From Clostridia bacterium (GTDB lineage: Bacteria; Bacillota; Clostridia; Christensenellales; UBA1242), in assembly GCA_017452445.1 (NCBI GenBank), contig JAFTMH010000001.1, positions 62,001 through 126,000 of the forward strand: 64,000 bases of DNA, in the 5' to 3' direction. The translations under genes and the position numbers were made by a program. Within the stretch, counting starts at the first letter, position 1; every line of letters starts with the position of its first letter. Positions 1 to 8,639 of this stretch are shown here, in pieces. The notes under the pieces are model-generated. The model was not told where the DNA came from and searched no databases. It saw only the letters and a program-made list of their open reading frames with translations.

Positions 1-579
1 CAACTTGATTTCGGGAAATTGTTTGAGTTTCTATTTACAACAGAAAACTTTAACAATGAGTGCAAGATGATAATAAATAGTAAAGACCACAGATATTCAA
101 AAAAAGAATTGATTGATAAACTTAGTTTAGTAAAAGAAGAAACAGTATGGAGTAAACTGGTTGGAATTTCTGAACTTGAAACATTACAAGAGAATTATCT
201 TGAAATAAAAAATTATAGAAATGATGTCATGCATGCTCACAATATGCCAAGTGAAAAATATTGGAAAATTAAAGAAATGATGAATGGCATACAACTTAAA
301 CTCGAATTGCTGATCAATAAAATGTTTGATATCGCACCTGACCAGTCAGTACAAGTATCTGAATATAGTAAAATAGGCAAATTAGTAAATCAAAAATTTA
401 AGGAGTATGTAGAATCTGAATCTTATAAGAATTATCAACAACAAGTAACGACATTAGTCAACGAACTAAAATTGACAACAGATTCTGATCTTTTGAAAAA
501 TTTCTTCTTCTTTTTTAAAGAGTATAAAGATAAATTAAAAGGGCTTGATGATAAACTCTTTGAAAGTGATAAAAAATAG
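1..579 (+). CDS. HEPN-like domain protein, 5' truncated by the window edge
   Basis: The frame is open from base 1 to the TAG at 577-579. A TTG at 19 could start it, but the reading continues upstream, so the true start is probably outside the window. The protein is mostly helical and charged. Codons 217-234 encode RNDVMH, which fits the RNxxxH signature of HEPN ribonuclease or toxin-like domains. No other domain is recognised. The gene is AT-rich and points at the 3' end of a tRNA-Arg gene, a usual integration site for mobile elements, so it may be the edge of an accessory element lying to the left. The HEPN assignment rests on this one motif. Confidence 0.55.
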   Translation, partial: QLDFGKLFEFLFTTENFNNECKMIINSKDHRYSKKELIDKLSLVKEETVWSKLVGISELETLQENYLEIKNYRNDVMHAHNMPSEKYWKIKEMMNGIQLKLELLINKMFDIAPDQSVQVSEYSKIGKLVNQKFKEYVESESYKNYQQQVTTLVNELKLTTDSDLLKNFFFFFKEYKDKLKGLDDKLFESDKK

Positions 580-602
580 CTATATATAATTTATAGCTAT
601 TT
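571..602 (-). terminator. Rho-independent terminator of tRNA-Arg
   Basis: A perfect 11-bp stem (574-584 with 592-602) is followed on the minus strand by six U residues (complement of 571-576). It begins at the last base of the tRNA CCA end and overlaps the stop codon of the HEPN-like gene on the other strand. Confidence 0.75.
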
Positions 603-677
603 GGTGACCCCACCGGGACTCGAACCCAGAACGGAAACTTAGGAGGTTTCTGTAATATCCTGTTTTACTATGAGGTC
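602..677 (-). tRNA. tRNA-Arg (anticodon CCT)
   Basis: The 76-nt reverse complement folds as a complete cloverleaf. The acceptor GACCTCA pairs with TGGGGTC, the D stem GTAA with TTAC, the anticodon stem GAAAC with GTTTC around loop CTCCTAA (anticodon CCT, reads AGG), and the T stem CTGGG with CCCGG. CCA is encoded. It has its own promoter and terminator. Its 3' end faces the HEPN-like gene. Confidence 0.93.
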
Positions 678-699
678 AAGCGTTTGGAGAAACACTTAG

Positions 700-728
700 A
701 TTATACACATTCTCTCTTTTGAAGTCAA
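700..728 (-). promoter_or_regulatory. Sigma-A promoter of tRNA-Arg
   Basis: On the minus strand there is TTGACT, a 17-nt spacer and TATAAT, 22 nt upstream of the mature tRNA 5' end. Confidence 0.85.
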
Positions 729-773
729 CTTTATTGTCTTTGTCAAGGCGAGAAAAAACAATGTCTTTGTCGC

Positions 774-1334
774 CTACAAACAAACATCTTGTCCGTTGGT
801 TACAAAATCCAAATACTGCCCCATATCAATGCCAATTGGTGGTTTTTTGTATTGCTTTATGCACGCCAAATAACGGCTTGTTGGTTTGATACGGCTTGTT
901 GCAAATTCAATTTGCTTGTTCGCCTGCCACCTTATTGCATCTTCAAGTGTGTCAAATTCGTAAATTCCTCGATTGGAAAAATCGGAATGTTCAAACAACT
1001 TCCATTTTTCTCCATCTGCAAAAAGCAAATAGGTGTGGCTAAAACCTGAGTTTTCAATTCCTTCTTGATAGGCAGAAATCCAAAAAGTTTTGACTTGAAA
1101 TCCATTGTCTTCAAACCACTTTCTTTCAATCTCAACTTGGTCGTAACAATGCCCAATCCCCTCCTCAAGCATTTGATCAACCGATCTAACTTTCCAATCG
1201 TTGTTGCAAGCAAGTTGAAACTCGTCACTGTCACTGTTTGTAAGCCTATTGCCCTGTTTGTCAATCACACCATATTCAAAATGTTTGTCCAAATATTGCA
1301 TCAATTGCTTTGGATTTTCAATCAAATCAAACAT
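774..1334 (-). CDS. Transglutaminase-like cysteine peptidase-fold protein
   Basis: A 186-residue soluble protein with no signal peptide. A Cys-His-acid arrangement typical of the transglutaminase-like fold is visible: GHCYDQ (Cys), then GFSHTYLLF (His), then WKLFEHSD (acid). The substrate is unknown. The start is set at ATG 1334 because AGGAG sits 5-6 nt upstream; a frame extension adds 9 residues without a ribosome site. It follows RNase R on the same strand after a terminator, so it is probably transcribed by read-through or from an unseen promoter. Family call moderately sure, function not. Confidence 0.65.
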   Translation of the reverse strand: MFDLIENPKQLMQYLDKHFEYGVIDKQGNRLTNSDSDEFQLACNNDWKVRSVDQMLEEGIGHCYDQVEIERKWFEDNGFQVKTFWISAYQEGIENSGFSHTYLLFADGEKWKLFEHSDFSNRGIYEFDTLEDAIRWQANKQIEFATSRIKPTSRYLACIKQYKKPPIGIDMGQYLDFVTNGQDVCL

Positions 1335-1381
1335 AATTTCTCCTTTTGACAATTTTAACACACCTTCAACTTTTGCCCAAC

Positions 1382-1408
1382 AAAAAAGAGCGAAAAATTC
1401 GCTCTTTT
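1382..1408 (-). terminator. Terminator downstream of the RNase R-type gene
   Basis: A perfect 11-bp stem (1384-1394 with 1398-1408, sequence AAAAGAGCGAA and its complement) has a 3-nt loop and a short U run on the minus strand, just after the stop codon at 1416. Confidence 0.8.
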
Positions 1409-1415
1409 GTTTAGA

Positions 1416-4172
1416 TTAATCAAGTTCGTCAATAGTTTTACCGCCGCGACCTCTTCCTCTGCCACGGCCTTTACCCTTGTGGCTTTGTGTGCCATAACCA
1501 TCGCCGTGATCATATCGCATTTCGTAGGCACGACGCTCTCTCTTTTCTTGTTTGTGAGCATTTGCTTGGAAGAATCCTTCATCCACCTTTTTCTTGATTG
1601 CCAAAGAAGTTCTGTCAACAACTCTGTTTCTTACGGTTTCAATGATTCTTTCTGGATGGTCAAAATCATATTGATATGGGTTCTCGTAAGTTTTTGTCAA
1701 ATCTGTCGAGCCATAAACTCTGCCCTCAACTCTGTCTGCCCCACTAATTTTTGCTCTTACGGTAGCACCCAAAGAAAGGATAACCTCACCTTGTTTTGTG
1801 ATAAGTGCTGTGTGCACTGGAGCAAAGTTTGGTTGTGCTTCAACAAAGTCTGAAATAGGAATACGAACTTTTACATTTTCTTTTGTTTGAATTGTGATCA
1901 TATCATCATCAATAAATCTCACAACACCTTCAACAACATCATTGATATGTTCTTCATAATACATTGCTTCAGCAACCATATAAGTAAGTTCGCTTGCAGC
2001 ATCAACTTCTCTTTCTTTTTGAGAAGCAACATGTGCAAATTCATACATATAATCTTCTGAGAACATATACTTTTTGCTTTCCCAATATGCAATTGCTTCA
2101 TCTCTAAGATGTGGTGGGAGATATTTTTTGCACATATCGATTTGAATGTCTGGTTCTGAGTTTTCTTGAGTTACATCATCAGGACCTCTTCTGATTGGAG
2201 AGGTAGAATGAGAATAACCAACTGCTTCTGTTTCACTTTCGCTTGTCAATCCCAAACCAAAGTGGTGAAGCAACCAATCTCTTTCTTGTTCGTCTTCGCC
2301 TTCAGCATATGTTGGACATGGAACAGCAGAATATCTTGCTCTGTCAAGGCAAGTTTTAAGCACATGCAAAGCAGCACTTTCGTATGGTTTACCCTTTACT
2401 TCTTTGATAAATCTTTGGAATCCTGCAAACGACACATCGCCATCATAATTGATACCTAATTGGTCAGCAAAAGCCATCAATTTTTCAGCCTTTGCTTCGC
2501 TTGGTTCGCCGTGAACACGATACATTCCAGGGATTCCCTTTTTGAGCATATAATGTGCAAATGCTTCATTTCCAGCAATCATTGCAGATTCTACATAATC
2601 CATTGATGAAAGATGAACAACAGGTCTCAATTCGACAACTCTTGTTGCCTTGTCTACATCGCGATCGTTGAGAATTGGTCTTGTTTCTTCACTACCTTCA
2701 AGTCTAATTGCACCTCTTGAATGTCTGTCATCTTTAAGAAGATCTCCTACAATCATAAATGCAACCATAACTTCTTCAACTGTGCGACATTCGCCAAGTT
2801 TGAGTTCTGTTGCACGAGATCTAACCCTTGCAATAACCTCTTGAATATAATCTTCTGTCATCGTGTCGTAAATTTCTTGTGCTTTGTCGTATGTTAAATA
2901 AGTGTCAACTTTTACAACTGCATTAAAAAATTCGCTTTTTTCTGGGATACATTTGCCTGTTCTTCTGTCAATAACCATTTTTTGCACTCTTGCCATTCTT
3001 TCTTGACCTGGCATAAGTGAATATTTGTCTGCACTGAGTGCTTCGTGGTGCATACCAACCGAACCACCTGCAAAGTAGAACGAGAACATTCTTCTAACAA
3101 CATCTTCAAATGTTTTTGGACAATCTTTTGGGTTTGAAGACCAAGAAACCAATGAAATGTAGTTGTAGAGCACAAAGTTTCCATCTTTGTCAATTTTCAC
3201 TGATGAGGCATCATCGTGGTCTTGAGCACCAAATGTGTCGAATTCGATAATTACATCATCTCTCTTGTCAACAACGATTGGTTTTGTTGGATCAAAGTGA
3301 GACCAGTCGATAACTTCGCCATCTTGGTTGATGAGTTGTCCATCTTCGTTTATAAAGTTGAATCTTGAATAATCAACTGCAATTTGGCGATTTGCTTCTT
3401 CTGCAACTGCCTCATCTCTTTCCATTGCGATGCCAGCCTCTTCAGCAATAGCTCTAACCATTGCACCATAACTGCCAACAGGGCCAACAATTTTTTCTAC
3501 TTGACAACTCTTTGTTGTGTCGTGAGCGTTTGTCCTTACGGTAACAATTTGTCCTTTCGCTTCTCTAACTGTTTGGCTGTTTGGTGTGTGGAGCACTGTG
3601 ATAGGTTCTCTTACATAACCTCTTCTTGTCAAATGCCAAAATTCAACTTCGTTTGTTTGTTCGTTTACACGCAAAAGTCCACACATAACTCTTGTTTGAT
3701 CAACTGGAACTCCAGCATTTGTCTTGCCTGTTGGTGGTTGAACTGATTGCACAACAGCACTGCCATCTCTTACGGTGTATGAAACAACACTTCCACCCAC
3801 AAAATCTTTGCAAACTTCTGGAGCAACTGGGATTTCAGTTTTTGTTTCAAGATCAACGACATAACCACCTTGTCTTGAGTTGATTCTAAAGAAAGTGCCT
3901 ACTTTTGTGTTTGTTGGCAATTTGACAATGTCGCCACCCTTTCTTCTTTCAATTCTGATCGAACCTTCTTCGCCCAACGATTGAATTGCTGTGCGAATTT
4001 TTTGATTTGAAACGCCCTTCATTTCAGGTTGTTTGCCAAGTCTAACAACCAAACTTTCAAGCGAAAACTCGCTGTGATGCAAAGTTTGACCAAAGTGCTT
4101 GCTCAACAATCTAAAGGTTGTGTCCTTCAATCTTGCTTCGTATTTTTGTTTTTGTTTTGAATTTTGACTCAT
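1416..4172 (-). CDS. rnr: RNase R / RNase II family 3'-5' exoribonuclease
   Basis: A 918-residue hydrolytic exoribonuclease, presumably acting in mRNA decay and rRNA quality control. A winged-helix-like N terminus and cold-shock-like region precede an RNB catalytic domain with the four-Asp cluster FDTFGAQDHDDA (about residues 311-322, D-x5-D-x-D-D). The later motif HSTSPIRRGPD matches the family TSPIRRYPD signature. An S1-like segment follows, and the protein ends in a basic Arg-Gly tail. It is longer and more divergent than the usual 700-800 residues. The start at ATG 4172 is chosen for the AGGGGG 9 nt upstream; an alternative ATG lies at 4181. Confidence 0.88.
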   Translation of the reverse strand: MSQNSKQKQKYEARLKDTTFRLLSKHFGQTLHHSEFSLESLVVRLGKQPEMKGVSNQKIRTAIQSLGEEGSIRIERRKGGDIVKLPTNTKVGTFFRINSRQGGYVVDLETKTEIPVAPEVCKDFVGGSVVSYTVRDGSAVVQSVQPPTGKTNAGVPVDQTRVMCGLLRVNEQTNEVEFWHLTRRGYVREPITVLHTPNSQTVREAKGQIVTVRTNAHDTTKSCQVEKIVGPVGSYGAMVRAIAEEAGIAMERDEAVAEEANRQIAVDYSRFNFINEDGQLINQDGEVIDWSHFDPTKPIVVDKRDDVIIEFDTFGAQDHDDASSVKIDKDGNFVLYNYISLVSWSSNPKDCPKTFEDVVRRMFSFYFAGGSVGMHHEALSADKYSLMPGQERMARVQKMVIDRRTGKCIPEKSEFFNAVVKVDTYLTYDKAQEIYDTMTEDYIQEVIARVRSRATELKLGECRTVEEVMVAFMIVGDLLKDDRHSRGAIRLEGSEETRPILNDRDVDKATRVVELRPVVHLSSMDYVESAMIAGNEAFAHYMLKKGIPGMYRVHGEPSEAKAEKLMAFADQLGINYDGDVSFAGFQRFIKEVKGKPYESAALHVLKTCLDRARYSAVPCPTYAEGEDEQERDWLLHHFGLGLTSESETEAVGYSHSTSPIRRGPDDVTQENSEPDIQIDMCKKYLPPHLRDEAIAYWESKKYMFSEDYMYEFAHVASQKEREVDAASELTYMVAEAMYYEEHINDVVEGVVRFIDDDMITIQTKENVKVRIPISDFVEAQPNFAPVHTALITKQGEVILSLGATVRAKISGADRVEGRVYGSTDLTKTYENPYQYDFDHPERIIETVRNRVVDRTSLAIKKKVDEGFFQANAHKQEKRERRAYEMRYDHGDGYGTQSHKGKGRGRGRGRGGKTIDELD

Positions 4173-4197
4173 TTGCTCCATCCCCCTATATAACCCC

Positions 4198-4226
4198 ATC
4201 TTAACATAAAAAATTGCTACTTTCAA
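4198..4226 (-). promoter_or_regulatory. Sigma-A-like promoter of the RNase R-type gene
   Basis: TTGAAA, a 17-nt spacer and TAAGAT lie about 26 nt upstream of the chosen start codon. Confidence 0.6.
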
Positions 4227-4293
4227 TAGCAAAACCCGAAAAATATAATAAATTATATATTTTTTTAACCCCTCAATTTGTCAAAAAAGACAA

Positions 4294-4320
4294 CAAAAAA
4301 ACACCTCCGAAGAAGTGTCT
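4294..4320 (-). terminator. UUCG-tetraloop terminator of the small membrane protein gene
   Basis: Minus-strand stem ACACTTC / GAGGTGT closes a TTCG loop and is followed by a U run. It lies 12 nt after the stop codon at 4332. Confidence 0.85.
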
Positions 4321-4331
4321 TTTTTAGATGC

Positions 4332-4781
4332 TTATTTCTTTGTTGCGAAAACTGTAGCAACAATTGATCCTGCACCAGTAAGAGCTGTCAAGATAAGTCC
4401 AGCCCAACCAACAAGTGAAAGGTCAGCCTTGTATACTACACAAACTTTAATGATGTGTGCAACAGCAACAACTGTAAGTCCGATTGAAGCAACCAACAAA
4501 ACAATGTTGATGATCTTTTCAAACTTCGCGTTTTTGATAACACCAAAAACTGCAAGCAATTTCAAAATTGCAGCAAGTGCCAAAACAGAAGAGAAAATGA
4601 TCAAGAACACAAGAATTGTTGCCCAAAGAGCATCTCCGCCGCCCTTAATCATATCGTATACTGAGAATGTCATCACTTTAAGGTCAATCACTGGGAATGC
4701 CATGAAAATGAATGCCAAAGCAGCACACAAAACGAGAACGCCTGAAAGAATCTTCTTTGCAAGTCCTGTCTTTTCTGCCAT
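4332..4781 (-). CDS. Small four-helix membrane protein, unknown function
   Basis: A 149-residue protein with four hydrophobic segments (about residues 13-31, 52-75, 87-110 and 124-144), short charged loops and a lysine C terminus. No catalytic motif or family is recognised. GGAGG lies 9 nt upstream of ATG. It has its own promoter and terminator, so it is a single-gene unit between RNase R and spoIVA. It may belong to the Sec-inserted small membrane proteins common in Clostridia; nothing in the sequence shows a role. Confidence 0.8.
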   Translation of the reverse strand: MAEKTGLAKKILSGVLVLCAALAFIFMAFPVIDLKVMTFSVYDMIKGGGDALWATILVFLIIFSSVLALAAILKLLAVFGVIKNAKFEKIINIVLLVASIGLTVVAVAHIIKVCVVYKADLSLVGWAGLILTALTGAGSIVATVFATKK

Positions 4782-4811
4782 CTATGTTTCCTCCTTTTTT
4801 ATGATATTTTT

Positions 4812-4840
4812 ATTATACAAGCAAAATTTTGTTTTGTAAA
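4812..4840 (-). promoter_or_regulatory. Sigma-A promoter of the small membrane protein gene
   Basis: TTTACA, a 17-nt spacer and TATAAT on the minus strand, about 31 nt upstream of the start codon. Confidence 0.75.
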
Positions 4841-4909
4841 ACAAATATCAACAATTTGTCGATTTTTTTTTAAAAGTTAAAATTTTTTAAGTTTTTCAAA
4901 AAGCAACTA

Positions 4910-6388
4910 TTACAACAAAATGCAAAGCACTCCACCTTTACCCTCATTGACAATGCGGCCAAGCGTTTTTCTCATCTTTTTTTGTGCATCAAGTGGCATC
5001 ATCACAATCTTGCTGTTGATATTTTCGTCAACCATCGCAAACAAACTCTTTCCAAGCAAATTTGTGTCCCAAATGCCATCTGGATCGCTTTCAAAGCGTC
5101 CGCCCAAATAAGCCACCAAATCTTGACTTTGGCTTTCGCTTCCAACAAGTGGTGTAACTTCTGTGGCGACATCAACTTTGATGATATGCAAACTTGGCGC
5201 ACTTGCCTTGATTTTTACGCCATACTTGTTGCCTTGTTTGACAAGTTCGGGCTGTTGCAAAACATAGTCATTTTTGTTTGGCACAACGATTCCATAACCT
5301 GTTTGTTCGACCTCATCAAGTGCGTTTTTAAGTTTGTCATATTCCACCTTTGCCACAGCCAAATTTTTGATATATGACACAAGTTGCCAGTCATCACTAA
5401 TCTCAAAACCACATTCGGCAGAAAGCACTTTGTAAAACAAGTTTTCTTTTGGCACAACCGAAAATCTCACAACACCTTCGCCCATTTCAACATTTGAAAA
5501 TGTGATAGGGTCAAAGCTTTCGCTTTCGGCAAACACGATTGCCTCTCTGTTTGCATCTCCAACCTTTTTAAGCCCCTCTGCAAACCTTTTGATTTCTTTG
5601 ACAATTTCGCTGATGATAGGGTTTGAAAACGGCAATGCCTGCAACCATTTTGGCATGCTGACTTTGACCGTCTTGACAGGAAAGTCCATCAACACTCTTT
5701 CAAAAATTTTGTCAACATCGCTATCTTTCATTTCAGCAACATTCATTGCCACCACTTGTGCTTGATATTTTTCTTGCAAACTTTGAGCAAGCTTTTTGCT
5801 TTCTGCCCCATTTGGATTTTTGCAGTTGAGCACAACAACAAATGGCTTGTTGCACTCTTTCATTTCAGCGACAACTCTTTCTTCTGCTTCGACATAACTT
5901 GCCCTTTCAAGATCTGTGACCGACCCATCAGTTGTGACAACAATGCCAATTGTCGAGTGGTCAGCAATCACCTTTTGTGTGCCTATTTCGGCAGCCTTTT
6001 CAAAAGGCATTTCCTCTTCTGCCCAAGGTGTTTTCACAAGGCGTGGTTTATCGTTTTCGGTCGTGCCCATTGCGCCACTCACCAAATATCCAACACAATC
6101 CACCATGCGCACTTTCAAATTGACGCCATCAGCCACCATAATCTTGACTGCTTCGTTTGGCACAAATCTTGGTTGAGTTGTCATCACTGTCTTTCCATCT
6201 GCACTTTGTGGAAGTTCGTCAAGCGCCCTTTCCCTTGCACTTTTGTTTTCGATGTTTGGAATGACCAATTTTTTCATAAACTCTGAAATAAAGGTAGATT
6301 TTCCAACTCTAACAGGACCAACAACGCCCAAATAAATGTCGCCATTTGTTCGGGTTTTGATATCTTCATAAATTTTGTATTTTTCCAT
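4910..6388 (-). CDS. spoIVA: Stage IV sporulation protein A, spore coat morphogenetic ATPase
   Basis: A 492-residue protein matching the usual SpoIVA length. The N-terminal NTPase domain carries the P-loop GPVRVGKST (residues 24-32) and MVDCVGYLVSGAMG as the DxxG region. The C terminus ends GKGGVLCILL, as is typical of SpoIVA. SpoIVA polymerises on the outer forespore membrane under mother-cell sigma-E control and is the base of the coat. The start is ATG with GGAGG upstream. A possible sigma-E -10-like CATAAATT lies upstream, but no convincing -35 is seen. Its clostridial partner SipL is likely the DUF3794/LysM protein at 43.5 kb. Confidence 0.95.
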   Translation of the reverse strand: MEKYKIYEDIKTRTNGDIYLGVVGPVRVGKSTFISEFMKKLVIPNIENKSARERALDELPQSADGKTVMTTQPRFVPNEAVKIMVADGVNLKVRMVDCVGYLVSGAMGTTENDKPRLVKTPWAEEEMPFEKAAEIGTQKVIADHSTIGIVVTTDGSVTDLERASYVEAEERVVAEMKECNKPFVVVLNCKNPNGAESKKLAQSLQEKYQAQVVAMNVAEMKDSDVDKIFERVLMDFPVKTVKVSMPKWLQALPFSNPIISEIVKEIKRFAEGLKKVGDANREAIVFAESESFDPITFSNVEMGEGVVRFSVVPKENLFYKVLSAECGFEISDDWQLVSYIKNLAVAKVEYDKLKNALDEVEQTGYGIVVPNKNDYVLQQPELVKQGNKYGVKIKASAPSLHIIKVDVATEVTPLVGSESQSQDLVAYLGGRFESDPDGIWDTNLLGKSLFAMVDENINSKIVMMPLDAQKKMRKTLGRIVNEGKGGVLCILL

Positions 6389-6440
6389 TTAATACCTCCA
6401 GCATACAATAATTTATGACCCAAAATCCAAAGATAGAACG

Positions 6441-6466
6441 AAAAAAATCTGCCTTTCGACAGATTT
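6441..6466 (-). terminator. Terminator downstream of plsY
   Basis: Stem AAATCTG / CAGATTT with an 8-nt loop, followed on the minus strand by seven U residues; it lies 7 nt after the plsY stop. Confidence 0.85.
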
Positions 6467-6472
6467 GTTTTT

Positions 6473-7255
6473 TTATTCTTGAGTTGGTTGCGCTTCTTCA
6501 GAAACTTCAGTTGCGCTTGCAGATTGTGTTGACTCTTCAACATTTTCTTCTGCCACTTCAGTTGGTTGAGTTTCTGTTGCACTTTTTGTTTTCTTTTTCT
6601 TGCAAAGTTTGTCAAGCAAATGCACTTTGTTTTCGTTGCCGTTTATCAATCGCTTGATGTTGCCTCTGTGCAAATAAACCACAAAGAAGAAATCAAGCCA
6701 GCAAACCAAAATTGCCACGAGCATTGTTGCAAGTGCGTATGTGTTGACAGTAAACCAGCAAGTTGTAAACACTGACATCACAAACATAAATGTAAGTGAA
6801 ACCAAAAATGGATAGTCAACAAACAAGAAAAGGATAAAGCAACATACAAACACAACAAGTGAAACCCACCAGCAATTTGGGTGGAAAACAAACATACCAA
6901 ATGTGCAAGCAACGCCTTTGCCACCCTTAAACTTGTAGAAAACTGGATAGCAGTGACCGATTATTGCCCCAAATGCAATAAGGAAATATGCAATATGGCC
7001 AAAACCTGTAAAGAAGTTTTCAAACAAGAAGTAACCTGCAAGTGCAGGAATGCCTGATTTTATGCCTTCAAAAATAAGTGTCAAAAACGCTTCGCCAAAA
7101 CCACGAGTACGAAGCATGTTCATTGTGCCAGGATTTTTGCTGCCTACCTTTGTGATGTCCTTTCTTGCAAAGTGCCACGAAAAAATACGAGCAAAGTTGA
7201 TGTTGCCAATCAAATACGCAACAACAAATGCTATTGTCAAATAAAGATAAACCAT
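6473..7255 (-). CDS. plsY: Glycerol-3-phosphate acyltransferase (acyl-phosphate type)
   Basis: A 260-residue polytopic membrane enzyme that transfers an acyl group from acyl-phosphate to glycerol-3-phosphate, the first step of phospholipid synthesis. The PlsY motifs GSKNPGTMNMLRTRG (about residues 38-52) and KGGKGVACTFG are present. After the last membrane segment it has an unusual tail of about 50 residues, Lys-rich and then Glu/Thr/Ser-rich, not found in most PlsY. The start codon overlaps the der stop codon by 1 nt (TAATG) with AGGAGG upstream, so der and plsY are translationally coupled. Confidence 0.93.
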   Translation of the reverse strand: MVYLYLTIAFVVAYLIGNINFARIFSWHFARKDITKVGSKNPGTMNMLRTRGFGEAFLTLIFEGIKSGIPALAGYFLFENFFTGFGHIAYFLIAFGAIIGHCYPVFYKFKGGKGVACTFGMFVFHPNCWWVSLVVFVCCFILFLFVDYPFLVSLTFMFVMSVFTTCWFTVNTYALATMLVAILVCWLDFFFVVYLHRGNIKRLINGNENKVHLLDKLCKKKKTKSATETQPTEVAEENVEESTQSASATEVSEEAQPTQE

Positions 7256-8562
7256 TATTCCTCCTCTTTACCTTTGAAAACGAGTTGAATTGGTGTGCCC
7301 GAAAAATTCACTTTTTCTCTCAATCTGTTTTCCAAATATCTCTCATAAGAAAAACTCATAAATTGAGGTTCTTTGCAGAAGAAAACAAATTTTGGTGGAT
7401 TTGTGTCTGGTTGAGTTGCAAACAAAATTTTGCATTTCTTTCCATTTTTTGATGGTGGTTCGAAGTTTAAAATTGCGTCATGCAAAATATCATTCAAAAT
7501 GCCTGTTGAAATTCTGCGAGAAGCGTTGTCATAAACTTCGTCAACGGTTTTCATAATCTCTGAAAGTCCAGTGCCTGTAAGCGCCGAAACAAACAAAACC
7601 TTAAAGTAAGACATAAATGAAAGTTTGTCGTTTAAAAGTTTTGTCCATTCGTCTTTTGTCATTGTTTTTTCGTCCCACTTGTTGACAATCACAACACTTG
7701 GTTTGTGGGCTTCGTGAACATATCCAGCAATGCGAACATCTTGCTCGGAAACTTCTTTTGTTGCATCCAAAACAATAAGCACAACATCACTTCTTTCAAT
7801 TGCATGCATACTGCGCAAAACAGAATATCCTTCAACCGATTGTTTGTCAACCGATCTTTGTCTTCTGATGCCGGCAGTGTCAATCAAATAATAATCTTTT
7901 TTGTTGCATCTAAATGGCACTGTGACCGAATCTCTGGTTGTGCCTTCAATGTCGCTGACAACCACTCTCTTTTTGCCCAAAAGTCTGTTTGTGAGCGAAC
8001 TTTTTCCAACATTTGGTCTGCCAATAAGACTGATTTTGATGCCATCAATTTCTTCATCTGCCAAATCTTCTGGAAAGTGTGAAACGATTGCGTCCAAAAC
8101 ATCGCCAATGCCTTTGCTTTGTGTGCACGAAATTGGCATAGGTTCGCCAAGTCCGAGATTGTAAAATTCGTAAGTTGCAGAAATGTCAAAGTTGTCAAGT
8201 TTATTTACCACAAGCACAACCGGAAGTTTTTGCTTACGCAACATTTTGGCAACATCTTCGTCTGCTTGAGTGATGCCTGTTTTTCCATCAACAACAAACA
8301 CAATCACATGTGCATTATCGAGCGCTTCAAGCACTTGCTCAAAAATTTCTTTTTGAAAAACATCTTCACTGTTAAATTCAACACCACCGGTGTCAACAAT
8401 CGTGAAGTTTTTTCCACACCAAGAAGCATCGGCATAAAGTCTGTCACGGGTAACCCCCGCAACATCATCAACAATGCTCAATCTTCTTCCGCATATCTTA
8501 TTGAAAAATGTGGATTTGCCCACATTTGCTCTGCCTACTATGGCTACAACTGGTTTATTCAT
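7255..8562 (-). CDS. der: Ribosome-assembly GTPase Der (EngA)
   Basis: A 435-residue GTPase needed for 50S subunit assembly. It has two tandem G domains: first GRANVGKST near residues 10-18 with DTGG and NKLD, second GRPNVGKSS near residue 185 with DTAG and NKWD. A C-terminal KH-like domain follows. Length and order are typical. It is the first gene of der-plsY. No convincing promoter is visible in the 77-nt gap after feoB. Confidence 0.97.
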   Translation of the reverse strand: MNKPVVAIVGRANVGKSTFFNKICGRRLSIVDDVAGVTRDRLYADASWCGKNFTIVDTGGVEFNSEDVFQKEIFEQVLEALDNAHVIVFVVDGKTGITQADEDVAKMLRKQKLPVVLVVNKLDNFDISATYEFYNLGLGEPMPISCTQSKGIGDVLDAIVSHFPEDLADEEIDGIKISLIGRPNVGKSSLTNRLLGKKRVVVSDIEGTTRDSVTVPFRCNKKDYYLIDTAGIRRQRSVDKQSVEGYSVLRSMHAIERSDVVLIVLDATKEVSEQDVRIAGYVHEAHKPSVVIVNKWDEKTMTKDEWTKLLNDKLSFMSYFKVLFVSALTGTGLSEIMKTVDEVYDNASRRISTGILNDILHDAILNFEPPSKNGKKCKILFATQPDTNPPKFVFFCKEPQFMSFSYERYLENRLREKVNFSGTPIQLVFKGKEEE

Positions 8563-8639
8563 ACACTAGATAATAGCATAATTTAAAGATTTAATCAATC
8601 AAAAAATTAAAAATTTCAAATCGCAAACATTTTCAAGTT

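Noticed and set aside
789..1049. Open frame antisense to the transglutaminase-like gene
   Set aside because: No ribosome site or homology; it is a shadow of the real minus-strand gene.
3384..3746. Plus-strand open frames inside the RNase R-type gene
   Set aside because: Cys/Ser-rich low-meaning translation, no start signals; antisense shadows.
6389..6472. Sigma-E promoter of spoIVA
   Set aside because: CATAAATT resembles a -10, but no -35 at the right spacing was found.
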